A stretch of 64,000 nucleotides of DNA. It comes from JBEICQ01 sp046297395. GTDB taxonomy: Bacteria > Bacteroidota > Bacteroidia > UBA4408. The translations under genes and the position numbers were made by a program. The first letter of the stretch is position 1, and the number at the start of each line of letters is the position of its first letter. Positions 46,266 through 55,710 of this stretch are shown piece after piece. The stretch is from contig JBKCNM010000031.1 in the NCBI GenBank assembly GCA_046297395.1, positions 1 through 64,000 on the forward strand, read 5' to 3'. The notes beneath the pieces are model-generated. The model was not told the DNA's origin. It searched no databases and worked only from the letters and a program-made list of their open reading frames with translations.

Positions 46266-47201
46266 ATGACCACCCGTCAGGAAATTATCCCCAAAGTATC
46301 CAGAGAACTCATTCTAAGTGAACTGAATGATCAAGTATTTATCCGGAACACGAACAAGGGGAACAATAAAATTTACATCATCAACCAGCAAAATGCGCCT
46401 CATGTAATGAGGGAAATAGGCAGGCTCAGGGAGCTTACTTTCCGTGCTTCAGGAGGAGGAACAGGGCAGCCCTTTGATATTGATGAGTTTGATACAGCTG
46501 AAAACGGATATCAGCAATTGATTGTATTTTCTCCCGAGGACCAGGAAATTATTGGTGGATACCGTTATATCAAGTGTATACATTCTCTTCCACTCAGAGA
46601 TGGAAAGCCCAGATTATCTACAGCAAATTATTTTTCATTTTCTGAAAAATTCATGAAAGATTATCTGCCGTATACCATCGAGTTAGGTCGTTCATGGGTG
46701 CAACCCGATTATCAACCGCTTGTAAATCCGCGAAAGGGTGTATTTGCACTCGACAACATCTGGGATGGCCTGGGCGCACTGTCTGTGAACAATCCGGAGA
46801 TTCGTTATTTTTTTGGTAAAGTAACCATGTATACGAGTTATGAAAAATATGCGCGCGATTTAATTCTCAGTTTTTTAGGAATGTTTTTTCCTGACAAGGA
46901 AGATCTTCTCAAACCCTATCATCCTCTTCCACTTTATCATGATAAGGATGAACTTGAAAAACATTTCAGGGGATTAAATTTCAACGACGCTTATAAAGTT
47001 TTGAAACAATCCGTGCGTAATCTAGGTGAAAACATTCCTCCTCTGATGAATATTTACATGAATCTGAGCCCTACCATGAAGACCTTCGGGACTGCTGCCA
47101 ATCCTCATTTTGGAGATGTTGAAGAAACCGGGATATTGGTGAATATCGCAGATATTTATCCCGAGAAAAAAGAAAGACATATCAGCAACTATACACGCTG
47201 A
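46266..47201 (+). CDS. glsB: OlsB-type N-acyltransferase
   Basis: 311 residues of the hemolysin/GNAT-like family that adds a 3-hydroxyacyl group to an amino acid. REIGRLRELTFR, GTGQPFDIDEFD and IGGYRYIKC lie in the GNAT core, followed by ELGRSWVQPDYQ and the long C-terminal region NPHFGDVEETGILVN. Together with the PlsC-like gene it should yield glycine (or ornithine) lipids for the outer membrane. Confidence 0.82.
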   Translation: MTTRQEIIPKVSRELILSELNDQVFIRNTNKGNNKIYIINQQNAPHVMREIGRLRELTFRASGGGTGQPFDIDEFDTAENGYQQLIVFSPEDQEIIGGYRYIKCIHSLPLRDGKPRLSTANYFSFSEKFMKDYLPYTIELGRSWVQPDYQPLVNPRKGVFALDNIWDGLGALSVNNPEIRYFFGKVTMYTSYEKYARDLILSFLGMFFPDKEDLLKPYHPLPLYHDKDELEKHFRGLNFNDAYKVLKQSVRNLGENIPPLMNIYMNLSPTMKTFGTAANPHFGDVEETGILVNIADIYPEKKERHISNYTR

Positions 47202-47207
47202 CAACGC

Positions 47208-47828
47208 ATGCAAATTACGCAGGCAAAATTTGTTATCAGTAATTCCGATTACAGGAAATGTCCCGCGCCAACATTACCTGAATATGCATTTATCGGTCGT
47301 TCCAATGTAGGAAAATCATCTCTTATCAATGCCCTTACGGGACATCACGAATTGGCAAAAACTTCATCAAAGCCCGGAAAGACGCAACTGATTAATCATT
47401 TCCTGATTGATTCCGGAGAAGGAAACTGGTATTTGGCGGATCTGCCCGGTTACGGATATGCACGCGCCTCAAAAAGTATTCGTCGTAGCTTTCCGGCCAT
47501 GATCAAGGGATACCTTGCCGAAAGAAAAAATCTGGTGTGCACGCTTTTATTGATAGACAGTAGACTTGAAACACAAAATTCTGATTTGGAATTCATGCGC
47601 TGGCTTGCAGAAAAGGGATTGCCTTTTGTGTTGGTATTTACAAAATCGGATAAGCTTTCTTCGAGTCAGTTATTGCTGCATCTGCATTCCTACATTGAAT
47701 CCCTTAAAGAATATTTTGAAGAAGCACCGCAATATTTTGTGACTTCTTCTCAGAAAGGCAAGGGAATGGATGAGTTGCGCGAATTTTTGGCAGCCAATCT
47801 GGGCTATGCCATTACAAATCATTCATGA
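47208..47828 (+). CDS. engB: Ribosome biogenesis GTPase YihA/YsxC (EngB)
   Basis: 206 residues. [16 protein letters not shown] (about 29-44), [12 protein letters not shown] and FTKSDKL form the GTPase motifs. EngB works on 50S maturation. Third in the glsA-glsB-engB run, converging with rimK (10 bp overlap). Confidence 0.95.
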   Translation: MQITQAKFVISNSDYRKCPAPTLPEYAFIGRSNVGKSSLINALTGHHELAKTSSKPGKTQLINHFLIDSGEGNWYLADLPGYGYARASKSIRRSFPAMIKGYLAERKNLVCTLLLIDSRLETQNSDLEFMRWLAEKGLPFVLVFTKSDKLSSSQLLLHLHSYIESLKEYFEEAPQYFVTSSQKGKGMDELREFLAANLGYAITNHS

Positions 47829-48703
47829 TTAAATTCATTTCGCTCGCAGTATTCAATAATTTTTCCTGCGATATCAACACCTGTTGCGCCTTCAATTCCC
47901 TCAAGACCGGGACTGGAGTTTACCTCCATTACCAGGGGGCCACGCGAACTTTGGAGCATATCAACACCTGCTATGGCAAGACCCAATTTTTTTGCTGCCT
48001 TGATGGCAGTAGACTTTTCTTCTTTTGACAATTCAATAAGTTCTGCTTTCCCACCCCTGTGTAAATTGCTACGGAACTCACCGGGTGCACCTTGTCTTTT
48101 CATTGCACCCACAATTTGTCCATCAACCACAAATGCACGAATATCGGCTCCGTTGGCCTCTTTGATAAATTCCTGTACAAGAATATTGGCATCTAAATCC
48201 AAAAAAGCTTCAATCATGGACTTAGCCGACTTGTGCGTTTCTGCAAGGATTACACCAATGCCCTGTGTTCCTTCGAGTAGTTTGATTACAACCGGCGTTC
48301 CGCCAACTTGACTGATGACATTATCAATGTTTTTGGGTTCGGATGCAAAAGCTGTTTTTGGCATACCTATACCGGCCCTTGATAGAAGTTGCAAAGAGCG
48401 AAGTTTATCTCTGCTTCTCACCAGTGCCTGGGATTCAACAGCTGTAAAAATCTTCATCATCTCAAATTGTCGCACCACGGCTGCACCATAAAATGTTACG
48501 CTGGCGCCAATGCGGGGAATGACAGCATTTACACCGCTAATCTCTTCTCCTTTGTAGAATATATGAGGGCGACTTTTCTCTATAACCAGTACACACTTCT
48601 GATGATCGAGCACGAGCATATCATGACCTCTTAATTTACCGGCCTCAACAATCCTGCGGGTTGAATACAAATTTGGATTTCTGGAAAGGATGACAATTTT
48701 CAT
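47819..48703 (-). CDS. rimK: RimK-type ribosomal protein S6 glutamate ligase
   Basis: 294 residues, ATP-grasp fold. [19 protein letters not shown] is the ATP lid, [19 protein letters not shown] and [18 protein letters not shown] the catalytic core. RimK adds glutamates to ribosomal protein S6 in E. coli; a related substrate here is possible. Confidence 0.9.
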   Translation of the reverse strand: MKIVILSRNPNLYSTRRIVEAGKLRGHDMLVLDHQKCVLVIEKSRPHIFYKGEEISGVNAVIPRIGASVTFYGAAVVRQFEMMKIFTAVESQALVRSRDKLRSLQLLSRAGIGMPKTAFASEPKNIDNVISQVGGTPVVIKLLEGTQGIGVILAETHKSAKSMIEAFLDLDANILVQEFIKEANGADIRAFVVDGQIVGAMKRQGAPGEFRSNLHRGGKAELIELSKEEKSTAIKAAKKLGLAIAGVDMLQSSRGPLVMEVNSSPGLEGIEGATGVDIAGKIIEYCERNEFNHE

Positions 48704-48735
48704 AAATGAGAAAGGATAAAATTAATTGAAAAGTT

Positions 48736-49074
48736 TTATCTCCACCAACCCGTGCGTTTAAATACTTTGCCAAGAACTCCTTTTTTTCTGCGCTCAGGGA
48801 GGTTACGGTTGATGCGGTCTGACTGACGACGGTTTGCCCTTATGCGGCGCTGTGTGTCTCGTGTTTGCATGGATATATATCTTTTGCGATTTGCTTTAAG
48901 CATCTTTTCACGATAACGACGGTTCGCAGAAATAGGGGTTTCACCTGTTACCTGACCGCCCTGTTGGGAAAGATTTTTTTTCTTAAACATGCCGCAGGAA
49001 ACCAATCCCATTGAGATTGTGAATGTGAACAACAACAAAAAGAAGAATGGTTTAGGGTGCATCATATAATTCAA
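48736..49074 (-). CDS. Arg/Lys-rich small lipoprotein
   Basis: 112 residues. Lipobox GLVSCG near residue 27. The mature part is extremely basic (RRYREKMLKANRKRY, RRIRANRRQSDRINRN), which in the periplasm would bind acidic polymers such as LPS, teichoic-like glycans or DNA. Function unknown. The start may be the ATG at 49074 or the ones 3-4 codons on. Confidence 0.75.
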   Translation of the reverse strand: MNYMMHPKPFFFLLLFTFTISMGLVSCGMFKKKNLSQQGGQVTGETPISANRRYREKMLKANRKRYISMQTRDTQRRIRANRRQSDRINRNLPERRKKGVLGKVFKRTGWWR

Positions 49075-49104
49075 ATACCACCTGGGGTAGAGGTGTTGGT
49101 TGTG

Positions 49105-50661
49105 TTACAGTTCAAAACGAATACCCTGCGCACGTGGCAACTCGGTGCCATAATTGACAGTGTTTGTTTGGCGGCGCATATAAATTTTCCAGGAATCAGA
49201 CCCTGATTCTCTTCCGCCTCCTGTTTCTTTTTCACCACCGAATGCCCCTCCTAGGTCCGCCCCTGAAGTTCCTATATTGACATTGGCTATGCCGCAATCA
49301 GAGCCGGAAGAAGAAAGAAACTGTTCTGCTTCACGCATGTTATCCGTAAAGATACTGGAGGACAAGCCTTGCGGTACATTGTTTTGCATGGCAATGGCTT
49401 CCTCGAGGGTATTGTATGGCATGATGTAGAGAATGGGTGCGAAAGTTTCATGCTGCACTACCGGGAAATGATTTTCTGCTTCGATGATGCATGGCTTTAC
49501 ATAACAGCCGCTCTCGTATCCTGCACCCTGCAGTATACCGCCTTGCACAATTATTTTTCCTCCCTGGTTTTGAGCTTGCTCAATGGCGGACAGATAGGCC
49601 TTAACAGCCTCCTTATCTATAAGTGGTCCCACATGGTTTGCTGCATCGAGGGGATTGCCAATTTTTAACTGCCCATATGCTTTTGTGAGCACCTCTTTTA
49701 CTTTGGGAAGAATAGAGTGATGGACGATTAATCTCCGGGTGGTGGTACATCTCTGACCCGCAGTTCCAACTGCACCAAAAACTGCACCCACAAGCACCAT
49801 ATTCAGGTTGGCATGAGGGGAAACAATGATGGCGTTGTTTCCACCGAGTTCGAGCAGACATTTACCCAGTCTTTGTCCGACCACTGCACCTACGGCTTTG
49901 CCCATTCGGGTAGATCCGGTAGCACTGATGAGGGGAATACGAACATCGGCCGTGAGCATCTGACCCACTGATGCATCACCTTGTATGACACAACTTACTC
50001 CTTCCGGAACACCATTGCGTGCAAACACACCGGCTACAATATGCTGGCAAGCGACAGCAGAGAGAGGCGTTTTTTCGGAGGGTTTCCATACACAAACATC
50101 TCCGCAAACCCAGGCGAGCATGCTGTTCCAGCTCCATACGGCAACCGGAAAATTAAAGGCAGAAATGATGCCCACAATGCCCAGTGGATGGTATTGTTCA
50201 AACATGCGATGATTTGGGCGTTCTGAGGCAATGGTAAGCCCATACAATTGACGGGATAATCCTACTGCAAAATCGCAGATATCTATCATTTCTTGCACCT
50301 CTCCCAATCCTTCCTGCAAGGATTTCCCCATTTCGTATGAAACCAGCTTGCCGAGTGTTGACTTGTTCTTACGCAGCTCATCACCTATCTGACGAACCAC
50401 TTCACCACGCTTGGGAGCGGGGACTTTGCGCCATTCCAGAAATGCCTGTTGGGCCTTTTGTATCAGGTTCTCATATTCGGCAGTCGTGGTGGTACCAACG
50501 GCAGCAATCAATTGTCCATCAACAGGAGAAAAGGATTCTATTTGCTTTTGATTGGAATAGGTATGGGTACTTCCGGTGCTGGAGCTAAAGTTTTCTTTGC
50601 CTATGCCCAGTGATTGCAATTCGGTGGCGCTGAGGCCTATGGAAAGTGTTGGATGATTCAT
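49105..50661 (-). CDS. ALDH7-type aldehyde dehydrogenase
   Basis: 518 residues from the ATG at 50661, fixed by the promoter just upstream; an ATG at 50694 would lie inside it. ELGGNNAIIV contains the catalytic Glu, GTAGQRCTTTRRL the catalytic Cys, and GFAPIL-like ETFAPILYIM the NAD region. The ALDH7 (antiquitin) family oxidises alpha-aminoadipate semialdehyde in lysine breakdown. Confidence 0.9.
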   Translation of the reverse strand: MNHPTLSIGLSATELQSLGIGKENFSSSTGSTHTYSNQKQIESFSPVDGQLIAAVGTTTTAEYENLIQKAQQAFLEWRKVPAPKRGEVVRQIGDELRKNKSTLGKLVSYEMGKSLQEGLGEVQEMIDICDFAVGLSRQLYGLTIASERPNHRMFEQYHPLGIVGIISAFNFPVAVWSWNSMLAWVCGDVCVWKPSEKTPLSAVACQHIVAGVFARNGVPEGVSCVIQGDASVGQMLTADVRIPLISATGSTRMGKAVGAVVGQRLGKCLLELGGNNAIIVSPHANLNMVLVGAVFGAVGTAGQRCTTTRRLIVHHSILPKVKEVLTKAYGQLKIGNPLDAANHVGPLIDKEAVKAYLSAIEQAQNQGGKIIVQGGILQGAGYESGCYVKPCIIEAENHFPVVQHETFAPILYIMPYNTLEEAIAMQNNVPQGLSSSIFTDNMREAEQFLSSSGSDCGIANVNIGTSGADLGGAFGGEKETGGGRESGSDSWKIYMRRQTNTVNYGTELPRAQGIRFEL

Positions 50662-50665
50662 GTGG

Positions 50666-50695
50666 CAAAAGTACGATTTATTGGAGCATGCCAAA
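50666..50695 (-). promoter_or_regulatory. Promoter of the aldehyde dehydrogenase gene
   Basis: Minus strand: TTTG (50695-50692), 18-bp spacer, TACTTTTG (50673-50666), only 4 bp before the ATG at 50661. The mRNA should be leaderless or nearly so. Confidence 0.7.
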
Positions 50696-51185
50696 CTGAA
50701 TGCAGATTGTCATTCACCAGGCAAGTAATACCAACGGAGTCATGAACTCCTCAAATCATGATTGGGCAGGATTGTGTAGGATTTTTCTATCTGTTAAAAA
50801 ATCTGTGAAGCCTTGCTGCTGGCCAAAATAAATCTGTTTCTACTGATCGCATTCAGGTGAGCATGTGTGGCATAAGAAACTATGGATTTATTTATGAGAA
50901 AAAACCATGACTATTATGTAAAACAAAATAGGATTTTTGGGGGAGAGTAAACCCAAGATTTTCTTACCGCCGGAGATTCACTTGCTACGATAAAACTTGG
51001 ACAAAAAAAGGGCTTGCAGTATGTTTACAAGAATGAGTATTTTTTTGTGTTTACCATCCGAGCATATTGCTTGTAAAAAAATGAACTGTATTCACAAACA
51101 TAAGTTGAATGGTATCGGGTAATTTATTTGCATGCTTATTAAAGCATGAAATCTCAAAACATTTTTAAATCATGCAATCCAAGCG
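50696..51185 (+). other. Longest gene-free stretch, with a possible decayed small ORF
   Basis: 490 bp without a convincing gene. From ATG 50882 a frame runs 22 codons to TAA (50948-50950), then 41 more codons to TAA at 51074-51076, reading TQDFLTAGDSLATIKLGQKK after the stop. An imperfect case could be made for a decayed small gene. A hairpin CATGCTT-ATTA-AAGCATG lies at 51131-51148, beyond the corA stop, without a T-run. Nothing else stands out. Confidence 0.4.
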
Positions 51186-52262
51186 TTACATCCACCTCTT
51201 CTTTCTAAAATACCAGAGAAGCAAGATGGCGGTAAGTGCCATAAAAGCAAGCACAAGTGGATATCCGCTATGCTCGTGCAGTTCCGGCATATAATCGAAA
51301 TTCATTCCATAAATTCCTGCGATAAAGGTGAGAGGAATAAAAATAGTGGATATAATGGTAAGCACTTTCATGATTTGGTTCATGCGGTTGCTGAGCATGC
51401 TCATATAGGTATCAATCATCTCACCAACGATATCCCGGTAGTTTTCGATGGTTTCGATGACCCTGATTACATGGTCCTGAAGATCTCTAACAAACACCGC
51501 TATTTCGGGTTTAATCAAGTTGTTTTCGTCTCGTTGCATAACAGTAATAGTTTCTCGCATAGGAAGCAACACTTTTCTCATGAAAAGCAATTCTCTTTTT
51601 ATTTTCCTGAGTTTGCGTATTGTTTCCTCATCAGGATCATCTGTAAGTTCTGCATCAATCACATCCAGCCTGTCACCAAATTCACCAAGCATGATAAAAT
51701 AGGAATCTACCACTGCATCCATCAATGCATAAGCCAAGTAATCTGCTCCCATTTTTCTAACCCTACCCTTGCCTTGTCTGATTCTTTCCCGAATGGCTTC
51801 AAATGGGTCGCCTCCTTTAATTTCCTGAAAGGTAATTACGCCAAACTGGGTGAGTACGATACACAACTGTTCAGTTTTTAATTCTTCCTCCCTGTACAGC
51901 ATTTTAAGTACTATCACACTGTAATTGTCATATTCCTCAAACTTTGTGCGCTGATCGGTACTAACAATGTCCTCTATTGTAAGTGGATGCAAGTGAAAAT
52001 TATTGCCAATCTCTTCTATCAGTTTGGTTTGATGCAATCCATCTACATTGATCCAGTGAACAAATTCAGGCTCGAAACTATCCGGAACAACTTCTTCGGG
52101 TGTAATAATTTGCTCGGTGTAATTGAACTCCCGAAACTTAAAATGGGTAATAATTGTAGGCGGAAGTTGGTGCGGGCTTTCTGTATGGGTGATGCTTCCG
52201 GGTGGCTGGTATGACTTACCTGTTCGCCTGGTGTGGACATTTTGAGAATCAGAAAAATGCAT
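51186..52262 (-). CDS. corA: CorA-type magnesium/cobalt transporter
   Basis: 358 residues from the ATG at 52262, which avoids overlap with the MFS gene; an ATG at 52343 would overlap. A large cytoplasmic domain (WINVDGLHQ, HPLTIEDIVSTDQRTKFEEYDNY) precedes two C-terminal membrane helices, with the selectivity motif YGMNFDYMPEL between them. It forms pentameric Mg2+ channels. Confidence 0.95.
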   Translation of the reverse strand: MHFSDSQNVHTRRTGKSYQPPGSITHTESPHQLPPTIITHFKFREFNYTEQIITPEEVVPDSFEPEFVHWINVDGLHQTKLIEEIGNNFHLHPLTIEDIVSTDQRTKFEEYDNYSVIVLKMLYREEELKTEQLCIVLTQFGVITFQEIKGGDPFEAIRERIRQGKGRVRKMGADYLAYALMDAVVDSYFIMLGEFGDRLDVIDAELTDDPDEETIRKLRKIKRELLFMRKVLLPMRETITVMQRDENNLIKPEIAVFVRDLQDHVIRVIETIENYRDIVGEMIDTYMSMLSNRMNQIMKVLTIISTIFIPLTFIAGIYGMNFDYMPELHEHSGYPLVLAFMALTAILLLWYFRKKRWM

Positions 52263-52305
52263 ATAGAACGACAAGGTAAAAATAAAATTTTGCGCAAAAA
52301 AAGTT

Positions 52306-53535
52306 TCAAATGGTACTCTCCGGGTTAGCAAACAATCTTGCAAAACCGAGGGTGCACATCAAACCCAAAATGAACAACACGATAAAAAGTGTCTCAAAAC
52401 CAAAGTACCCTGCAATTCCCAGTCCGGCCGCAGGAGCAATGATGTTGGCCAAACCATATGCAATCGAATATAATGCGGCATATTGTCCTTCACGGCCTTT
52501 TTTTGCACGCATCAAAGAAATATTCATCATAAAAGGCATTGCGAGTATTTCAGACAAAGAGATAAGAAAAGTATAGATGATGGCTGTTGGCAAACCACAA
52601 GGCAGCAATAGCAATGCCAGAATAGACAATGGAAAAAAACCTGCGCCAATGGTAATGAAACGACTGATGTTCCCCCTCTTTTCGAGTAAGGCCACCAATG
52701 GGAGTTCTATAATTACTACCAGAAGTCCGTTAAAAGCGAGCAGATAACCAATAATATCTTCGTTGTATTGGCAGGAACGCGAAAAATATTGCGGAATACT
52801 TGCAAAGAACTGAAAAAAACAAAGGGCATACAAAGCAGTTAGCAGAATGAATACGAGGTAAAAAATATCCTTGTAAGCGGAGGGTGCACGAACATCTTCA
52901 TCTGTTTTTTTTCGGGTTTGCTGCATGCCTCTGTCATCAAGTTTAAGGAGGAGATAAATGCCGGCGGCAGCGCTGGTAATTGCATCAATAATATACAACC
53001 ATGTATAACCAAAACTTGCAGCAATGATGCCTCCCAATGCAGGGCCTACTGAAAACCCAAGATTCACGGCAAGTCTAACAAGAGATACAGAGCGTGTGAG
53101 GTTACCGGCAGAGCTGCAGGCTGCAATTGCAGCCGAGTTGGCAGGACGAAAAATATCTGCGGTAAAAGCATATAAAAACATGACTGCGGCAATGCCTGCA
53201 GGATTTTTTATCCAAAGCATGTTCAATAAAACCAGCGCACTCAACACCATTGAAAAAAACATGAGCGTTTTGTTACGAAAGCGGTCGGCGAGCCAGCCAC
53301 CTGCGTAGCTACCCGAAATAGAACCTATCCCGTAAAATCCCATGATGATACCAGCTTCCTGAAAAGCAATACCAAGGCTGCGTGTGAGATAGAGTGAGGT
53401 AAAAAAAAGCACCATGGAGCCGCTTCTATTCACAAAGCTGGTGATGGACAATACCCAAACATTGGGCTGAAGCCCTTTGAAAGCATCCAGGTAAATTGCT
53501 GCAAATGAACCGGGCTTGATGGATGTACGCTGCAT
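52306..53535 (-). CDS. MFS transporter
   Basis: 409 residues, twelve predicted membrane helices. The loop-2/3 motif GSYAGGWLADRFRNKTLMF is a clear MFS signature, and a second copy is degenerate in the C-half. A cytoplasmic linker (LDDRGMQQTRKKTDEDVRAP) joins the halves. Substrate cannot be told; drug or sugar efflux are common. Confidence 0.9.
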   Translation of the reverse strand: MQRTSIKPGSFAAIYLDAFKGLQPNVWVLSITSFVNRSGSMVLFFTSLYLTRSLGIAFQEAGIIMGFYGIGSISGSYAGGWLADRFRNKTLMFFSMVLSALVLLNMLWIKNPAGIAAVMFLYAFTADIFRPANSAAIAACSSAGNLTRSVSLVRLAVNLGFSVGPALGGIIAASFGYTWLYIIDAITSAAAGIYLLLKLDDRGMQQTRKKTDEDVRAPSAYKDIFYLVFILLTALYALCFFQFFASIPQYFSRSCQYNEDIIGYLLAFNGLLVVIIELPLVALLEKRGNISRFITIGAGFFPLSILALLLLPCGLPTAIIYTFLISLSEILAMPFMMNISLMRAKKGREGQYAALYSIAYGLANIIAPAAGLGIAGYFGFETLFIVLFILGLMCTLGFARLFANPESTI

Positions 53536-53550
53536 GAAAACTCAGGTGGT

Positions 53551-54291
53551 TCAGGAAATTTTATGTTCAGTGTTCCATATTTCCCATGATTTCTCAGCTT
53601 GTATTTTAAGCATCGACATTCCGTTTAAAACGGATGCTCCATGGGCTTGACCTTCCTGAAGGAAAAGGGTTTTCTCGGGATTATAGATAAGATCAATAAG
53701 GAGGTGATTGTCGGAAATGCCTGTGTAATCAGTGAGGGGAGAAAAAGCTGATTCAGGATACATGCCGCAGGGTGTGGCATTGATAATAAGTGGAAACGAC
53801 TGCAATACCTGTGCAGATAATTGCCGGTAATGCAATTGCCCTTGAGAGGGATTGCGACTTACCATTTTATAAGAAATGCCCAGGCCAGATAGCGCATATG
53901 CTACTGCTTTTGCCGCACCTCCTGTTCCAAGAATCAGTGCACGGGAATGATGCAGGGTTAAAAATGGTTTAACAGATTGCAGAAAACCAAACACATCTGT
54001 ATTATATCCAATCCATTCATTGTTTTTTTTTAGCAGACAATTCACCGCTCCCACGCGCAGCGCAGACTCATCAACAGTCTTGCAATACTCGATTATTTTT
54101 TGTTTGTAAGGAATAGTAACATTTAAGCCAAGGGCATCTGTATGCTGCAAAAAACCTTTAATTTCTTGTGGAGATGCAAGCTCAAACAAGCTGAACTGTG
54201 CGTTTATCTTGAGTTCAGCAAATTTATCATTGAAATATTGGGCTGAAAAAGAATGCGAGAGGGTTTTGCCGATGAGACCGAACTTTTTCAT
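53551..54291 (-). CDS. aroE: Shikimate dehydrogenase
   Basis: 246 residues from the ATG at 54291 (MKKFGLIGKTLSHSFSAQ). LGLNVTIPYKQ (catalytic Lys), ILGTGGAAKAVAYAL (NADPH site) and NATPCGMYP are diagnostic. It reduces 3-dehydroshikimate in the aromatic pathway. It starts 1 bp after the DedA gene ends. Confidence 0.95.
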   Translation of the reverse strand: MKKFGLIGKTLSHSFSAQYFNDKFAELKINAQFSLFELASPQEIKGFLQHTDALGLNVTIPYKQKIIEYCKTVDESALRVGAVNCLLKKNNEWIGYNTDVFGFLQSVKPFLTLHHSRALILGTGGAAKAVAYALSGLGISYKMVSRNPSQGQLHYRQLSAQVLQSFPLIINATPCGMYPESAFSPLTDYTGISDNHLLIDLIYNPEKTLFLQEGQAHGASVLNGMSMLKIQAEKSWEIWNTEHKIS

Positions 54292-54292
54292 C

Positions 54293-54928
54293 TCATGCTT
54301 TAGCGAATTTGCTTTTAAAATAAGCAACAATCATTGGCAGCAGGCTTATGAAAATGATGGAGAAAATAACGATTTCAAAATTCTTTTTTACCAAAGGAAT
54401 ATTTCCAAAATAGTAACCTGCCAGGCTCAGAAGCGGAACCCAAAGTACTGCTCCTGCTATGCAAAAAAGTACATAGCGTGAATAGGACATATGGCCAATT
54501 CCGGCTGCAAAAGGGGCGAATGTTCTTACGATAGGCACAAATCTTGCCATGATGATGGTTTTCCCCCCGTGTTTTTCATAAAACGCATGGGTCTGGTCAA
54601 GGTACTTCCGTTTGAGTATTTTTCGAAACAATTTAATTTCAAACACTTTCTCTCCAATAAATTTCCCCACAAGGTAGTTTACATTGTCACCTGCAAAGGC
54701 AGCTGCTATTAATAATACAATCAATAACCAGATATTAAGTACACCGGTAGACGCCGTGATCATTCCTGCGGCAAACAAGAGAGAATCTCCCGGCAACAAT
54801 GGTGTGAGCACCAGTCCTGTTTCACAGAAAATAATCAGGCACAAAATCAGGTAGGTAAGGGTATCATACTGGGCAATCAGATGTTCCAGGTGCTTGTCAA
54901 TGTGTAAAATAAAGTCGATGATGTTCAT
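54293..54928 (-). CDS. DedA family membrane protein
   Basis: 211 residues with four or five membrane helices. GDSLLFAAGMIT and FIGEKVFEIKLF lie in the DedA core, with MARFVPIVRTFAPFAAGIGHM as the hallmark motif. DedA proteins act in lipid-carrier recycling and membrane homeostasis. Four-base overlap with the RluA-type gene upstream. Confidence 0.92.
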   Translation of the reverse strand: MNIIDFILHIDKHLEHLIAQYDTLTYLILCLIIFCETGLVLTPLLPGDSLLFAAGMITASTGVLNIWLLIVLLIAAAFAGDNVNYLVGKFIGEKVFEIKLFRKILKRKYLDQTHAFYEKHGGKTIIMARFVPIVRTFAPFAAGIGHMSYSRYVLFCIAGAVLWVPLLSLAGYYFGNIPLVKKNFEIVIFSIIFISLLPMIVAYFKSKFAKA

Positions 54929-55611
54929 GGTTTCATGTTTTCAAAAAATTGCCATATTGGATCTTTCGGAACCGGTGCAGTAATGTCTGTCATTTCTTCC
55001 TTCACCGGATGAGGAAAAACAATCCTTCTGGCGTGCAAATGTATGGATGCATCTTTATTTGTCCTATCAAATCCATATTTTACATCACCTTTGATGGGGC
55101 AGCCCATGGCACTCAGCTGGGCTCTAATCTGGTGATGTCTTCCTGTTATTGGTTTTACTTCCAGGAGATAATAGTTATCAGATTTACCCAACAATTTGTA
55201 ATGCAATTCACTTTTTTGTCCCTTGGCAGGTTCTTTGGTAACAAATGACTTATTGAGTTTTTCATTTTTTACCAAGTAATCAATACAGGTACCTTGGCTG
55301 GCAGGAGGCTGATTTTTTACTACCGCCCAATAGGTTTTTTGTACTTTTTTTTCCCTGAAAGCCTCAGAAATTCTTGCTGCGGCTTTGCTTGTTCTGGCAA
55401 ATACAAGTACTCCGCTTACCGGTCGGTCAATTCGATGAACAATTCCCAGATACACATCGCCCGGTTTATCAAATCTGATTTTAATGTATTGCTTGGCCAT
55501 TTCCTGCAATGACTCATCTCCAGTTTTATCAGCCTGTACCACCTGAGAAGGCTTTTTATTAATGACCAGCAGATGGTTATCGCAATACAAAATATCCTCG
55601 TCACTCAACAT
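54925..55611 (-). CDS. RluA-family pseudouridine synthase
   Basis: 228 residues. The catalytic motif GIVHRIDRPVSGVLVFA (about 55-71) contains the essential Asp, with LEVKPITGRHHQIRAQLSAMG and GDVKYG later. No S4 domain is visible. It isomerises specific uridines in rRNA or tRNA; the target cannot be predicted. Confidence 0.92.
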   Translation of the reverse strand: MLSDEDILYCDNHLLVINKKPSQVVQADKTGDESLQEMAKQYIKIRFDKPGDVYLGIVHRIDRPVSGVLVFARTSKAAARISEAFREKKVQKTYWAVVKNQPPASQGTCIDYLVKNEKLNKSFVTKEPAKGQKSELHYKLLGKSDNYYLLEVKPITGRHHQIRAQLSAMGCPIKGDVKYGFDRTNKDASIHLHARRIVFPHPVKEEMTDITAPVPKDPIWQFFENMKP

Positions 55612-55660
55612 GTTACAAAGTAAACAAATGCAATGGGAAGATTTTGTTTTACGAGATATA

Positions 55661-55690
55661 AAAAAAGACCGGCTTCCTTTGCCGGTCTTT
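55661..55690 (-). terminator. Rho-independent terminator of the NIDO/T9SS gene
   Basis: 10-bp stem AAAGACCGGC/GCCGGTCTTT (55664-55690), 7-nt loop, T-run on the minus strand to 55661. Confidence 0.85.
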
Positions 55691-55710
55691 GCATAAGGAA
55701 AAAATATCTG

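Noticed and set aside
51131..51148. Hairpin CATGCTT-ATTA-AAGCATG after corA
   Set aside because: No T-run follows on the minus strand, so it is not called a terminator.
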